A stretch of 38,618 nt of DNA from a virus. The stretch spans positions 1-38,618 of the IMG/VR virus record IMGVR_UViG_3300044568_001772; one strand, written 5' to 3'. Below, piece after piece: positions 38,425 to 38,618 of the stretch. Positions within the stretch are counted from its first letter, which is position 1. Every line of letters begins with the position of its first letter. The notes beneath the pieces were generated by a model that did not search any database, had not been told where the DNA came from, and saw only the letters and a program-made list of their open reading frames with translations. A program made the position numbers and the translations under genes.

Positions 38425-38618
38425 CGAACGTCAAGAGTGGGGAACGCTGCGAGAGCATCAGTAACTGCTTGTGGCAATGTGTCGCCGGCTACATAGCGGA
38501 TGTGCCATGCTTCGGCGTTTGCACCGTCACGAACTTCCCATGAGAAACCGTATTTGAGGGCGTTGCTGGTCATAAATCCGTCACCGAGCAACCATTCAAG
38601 TCGCTTACCTGACGCTGA
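38421..38618 (-). CDS. VanY-like M15 peptidase, C-terminal part
   Basis: The 3' end of the peptidase gene that begins at 524. The reading frame passes through EAWHIRY, continues VAGDTLPQAVTDALAAF and stops at TGA 38423-38421. The stop overlaps the TTG start of the next gene as TTGA, so translation is probably coupled. The intact frame here shows that the 2-base deletion in the left copy is not a real gene break. Confidence 0.85.
   Translation of the reverse strand, partial: SASGKRLEWLLGDGFMTSNALKYGFSWEVRDGANAEAWHIRYVAGDTLPQAVTDALAAFPTLDVR
38471..38618. repeat. Terminal overlap, right copy
   Basis: Matches 1-146 except for two additional bases. Read from here, the M15 peptidase frame runs unbroken into its stop codon, so this copy is taken as correct. 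Removing one copy gives a circle of about 38,470 bp. Confidence 0.9.

Noticed and set aside
1-38618. Integrase, excisionase or CI-type repressor (temperate lifestyle)
   Set aside because: No Tyr- or Ser-recombinase motif was found in any frame read; the only HTH proteins are the initiator, the terminase N-terminus and the 92-aa protein.

Overview
This window looks like one complete tailed-phage (Caudoviricetes) genome of about 38.47 kb, assembled as a circular or circularly permuted contig. Its last 148 bases repeat its first 146 apart from a 2-base indel. Two WhiB-like Fe-S regulators, a family confined to Actinobacteria and their phages, point to an actinobacterial host. Moderate GC, dense ATGA/TAATG gene coupling and Thr/Pro-rich secreted proteins would fit a freshwater actinobacterium, but that is inference. 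No integrase, CI-type repressor or full tRNA gene was seen.

Layout. (1) Leftward virion block, 22243 down to 546: terminase with a fused N-terminal HTH, small basic proteins, portal, a 1565-aa internal virion protein with companions, scaffold, N4-gp56-type major capsid protein (own promoter and a strong terminator), tail appendage proteins with shaft repeats, a glycosyltransferase, a head-tail adaptor, a large tail protein and a C-terminal-domain fibre. No tape measure or major tail tube gene is apparent, and ejection-type proteins sit between portal and scaffold, so a podovirus-like particle is likely. (2) The block continues across the contig ends into a lysis/surface module (38618 to 36487): VanY-type M15 peptidase, a secreted mucin-like protein, several small membrane proteins and a small lipoprotein. 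(3) Leftward metabolism and DNA block, 36449 to 27971: metallophosphoesterase, YqaJ exonuclease, a VUT/YhhQ-type 7-deazaguanine precursor transporter, a DpdA-like transglycosylase, a Rad52/ERF-like annealing protein, SSB, Holliday-junction-type nuclease, a lipoprotein transglycosylase, two WhiB proteins and a C5-cytosine methyltransferase. (4) Rightward block, 22415 to 27925: a lambda-O-like replication initiator with iterons inside the gene, a PAPS-reductase-like enzyme, a ~750-bp regulatory region, then a string of small unknown acidic or Cys-rich proteins ended by a terminator.

How the genes fit together. Replication probably starts in or near the initiator gene: one perfect DnaA box, four tandem 22-bp iterons and an AT-rich stretch lie inside its coding sequence. 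Exonuclease, annealing protein, SSB and resolvase form a recombination set. The transporter and DpdA-like enzyme suggest that the phage inserts a scavenged 7-deazaguanine base into its DNA, beside a cytosine methylase. The regulatory region at 23985-24731 holds a TATAAT promoter, a hairpin-rich presumptive RNA, eight GAAC-N4-GTTC (LexA/SOS-box-like) palindromes, a terminator and paired operators. It coincides with an abrupt visible strand-composition switch. Downstream, small genes share an extended GA-rich ribosome-binding leader, and two of them follow look-alike multi-hairpin RNAs.

All functional calls come from reading motifs by eye; no database search was run.
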